Assembly (NCBI GenBank): GCA_028702015.1
Contig: JAQVPO010000062.1
Coordinates: forward strand, 1 to 7,559
Origin: Synergistaceae bacterium
GTDB lineage: Bacteria > Synergistota > Synergistia > Synergistales > Synergistaceae
Direction of reading: 5' to 3'
DNA: 7,559 bases
Shown here: positions 7,333-7,559 of the stretch, in pieces
Layout: every line of letters starts with the position of its first letter
Numbering within the stretch: the first letter of the stretch is position 1
Position numbers and translations under genes: made by a program
The notes under the pieces: generated by a model
What the model was told of the DNA's origin: nothing
Seen by the model: only the letters and a program-made list of their open reading frames with translations
The model's database searches: none

Positions 7333-7454
7333 TATATATGCAATAAAATTTGGACTGCAGTAATTTTTACGAACAGGCAATCGGTATATGAACAGGAAGG
7401 GCAGACGGATACAGCCTGACCTGATAAATCAAGCTGATTTCAGAGGAGGCCACT

Positions 7455-7559
7455 ATGAAAAAGACATATGTACTTGATACCAATGTGATAATACAATCCC
7501 CATATGCTCTATATTCTTTTGAAGACAACAAGGTAGTGCTTCCGATAGCTGTTCTTGAA
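7455..7559 (+). CDS. PIN-domain protein, probably PIN-PhoH family ATPase, 3'-truncated by the window edge
   Basis: Only the first 35 codons are present. They read as the opening of a PIN domain: a beta-strand TYVLDTNVII with the metal-binding Asp8, then FEDNKVVLPIAVLE, where the final Glu35 would be the second acidic ligand. This opening is typical of the YlaK-type proteins in which an N-terminal PIN nuclease domain is fused to a PhoH ATPase. The PhoH part would lie outside the window, so the fusion is inferred. A strong AGGAGG at 7444-7449 with a 5-nt spacer fixes the start. The 122-bp gap after ppk has no clear terminator, so read-through from the polyphosphate operon is possible. PhoH was named for phosphate-starvation induction in E. 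coli, but YlaK-type proteins are not necessarily phosphate-regulated. Confidence 0.8.
   Translation, partial: MKKTYVLDTNVIIQSPYALYSFEDNKVVLPIAVLE

Noticed and set aside
7344..7368. ACTGCAGT palindrome flanked by AAAATT and AATTTT after ppk, as a terminator
   Set aside because: A 3-nt bulge is needed to pair the flanks, the stem is almost all A-T outside the core, and the T-run is part of the stem. This is too weak to call.
7388..7477. A 29-codon frame overlapping the start of the PIN-domain gene
   Set aside because: There is no good ribosome-binding site and no motif, and the overlap is out of frame with a well-supported gene.

Overview
The window is an ordinary-looking chromosomal segment from a bacterium, coding entirely on the + strand, with moderately AT-rich DNA and good Shine-Dalgarno sites. 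There are no tRNA or rRNA genes, no CRISPR array, no insertion sequence and no phage genes. A C-terminal processing protease followed by a divergent polysaccharide deacetylase (YibQ/DUF610 type) recalls the envC-ctpA-yibQ envelope cluster of diderm bacteria. Frequent ATA, AGG and AGA codons together with a PIN/PhoH gene start would fit Synergistota or another deep diderm phylum, but this placement is only an impression.

Left block (1-3119) is one apparent operon. It holds the 3' part of an S41/CtpA-like peptidase, a membrane-anchored Polysacc_deac_2 protein 14 bp later, and a full-length adenylosuccinate synthetase (PurA) homologue whose start overlaps the previous stop (ATGA). The PurA homologue is the most unusual item in the window. 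It aligns with E. coli PurA almost without gaps and keeps the GTP-binding features. However, the catalytic Asp13 and His41, the IMP contacts Thr129, Gln224 and Thr239, and the aspartate/IMP-binding arginines 303 and 305 are all replaced. It is probably not a working adenylosuccinate synthetase and may be a GTP-binding pseudoenzyme or an enzyme with another substrate.

Middle (3120-3708) is an AT-rich spacer of about 590 bp with no convincing gene. Its right end carries a 12-bp inverted repeat, two direct TTGTAAM heptamers spaced like a Pho box (11-bp period), and a sigma70-type promoter.

Right block (3709-7332) is a polyphosphate operon: an exopolyphosphatase/GppA-family protein with a C-terminal HD domain, then polyphosphate kinase 1 after 12 bp. 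Ppk makes polyphosphate from ATP and Ppx would degrade it. A Pho-box-like element upstream would fit phosphate-starvation control. The window ends in the first 35 codons of a PIN-domain protein, probably the PIN-PhoH ATPase type, behind a strong ribosome-binding site.
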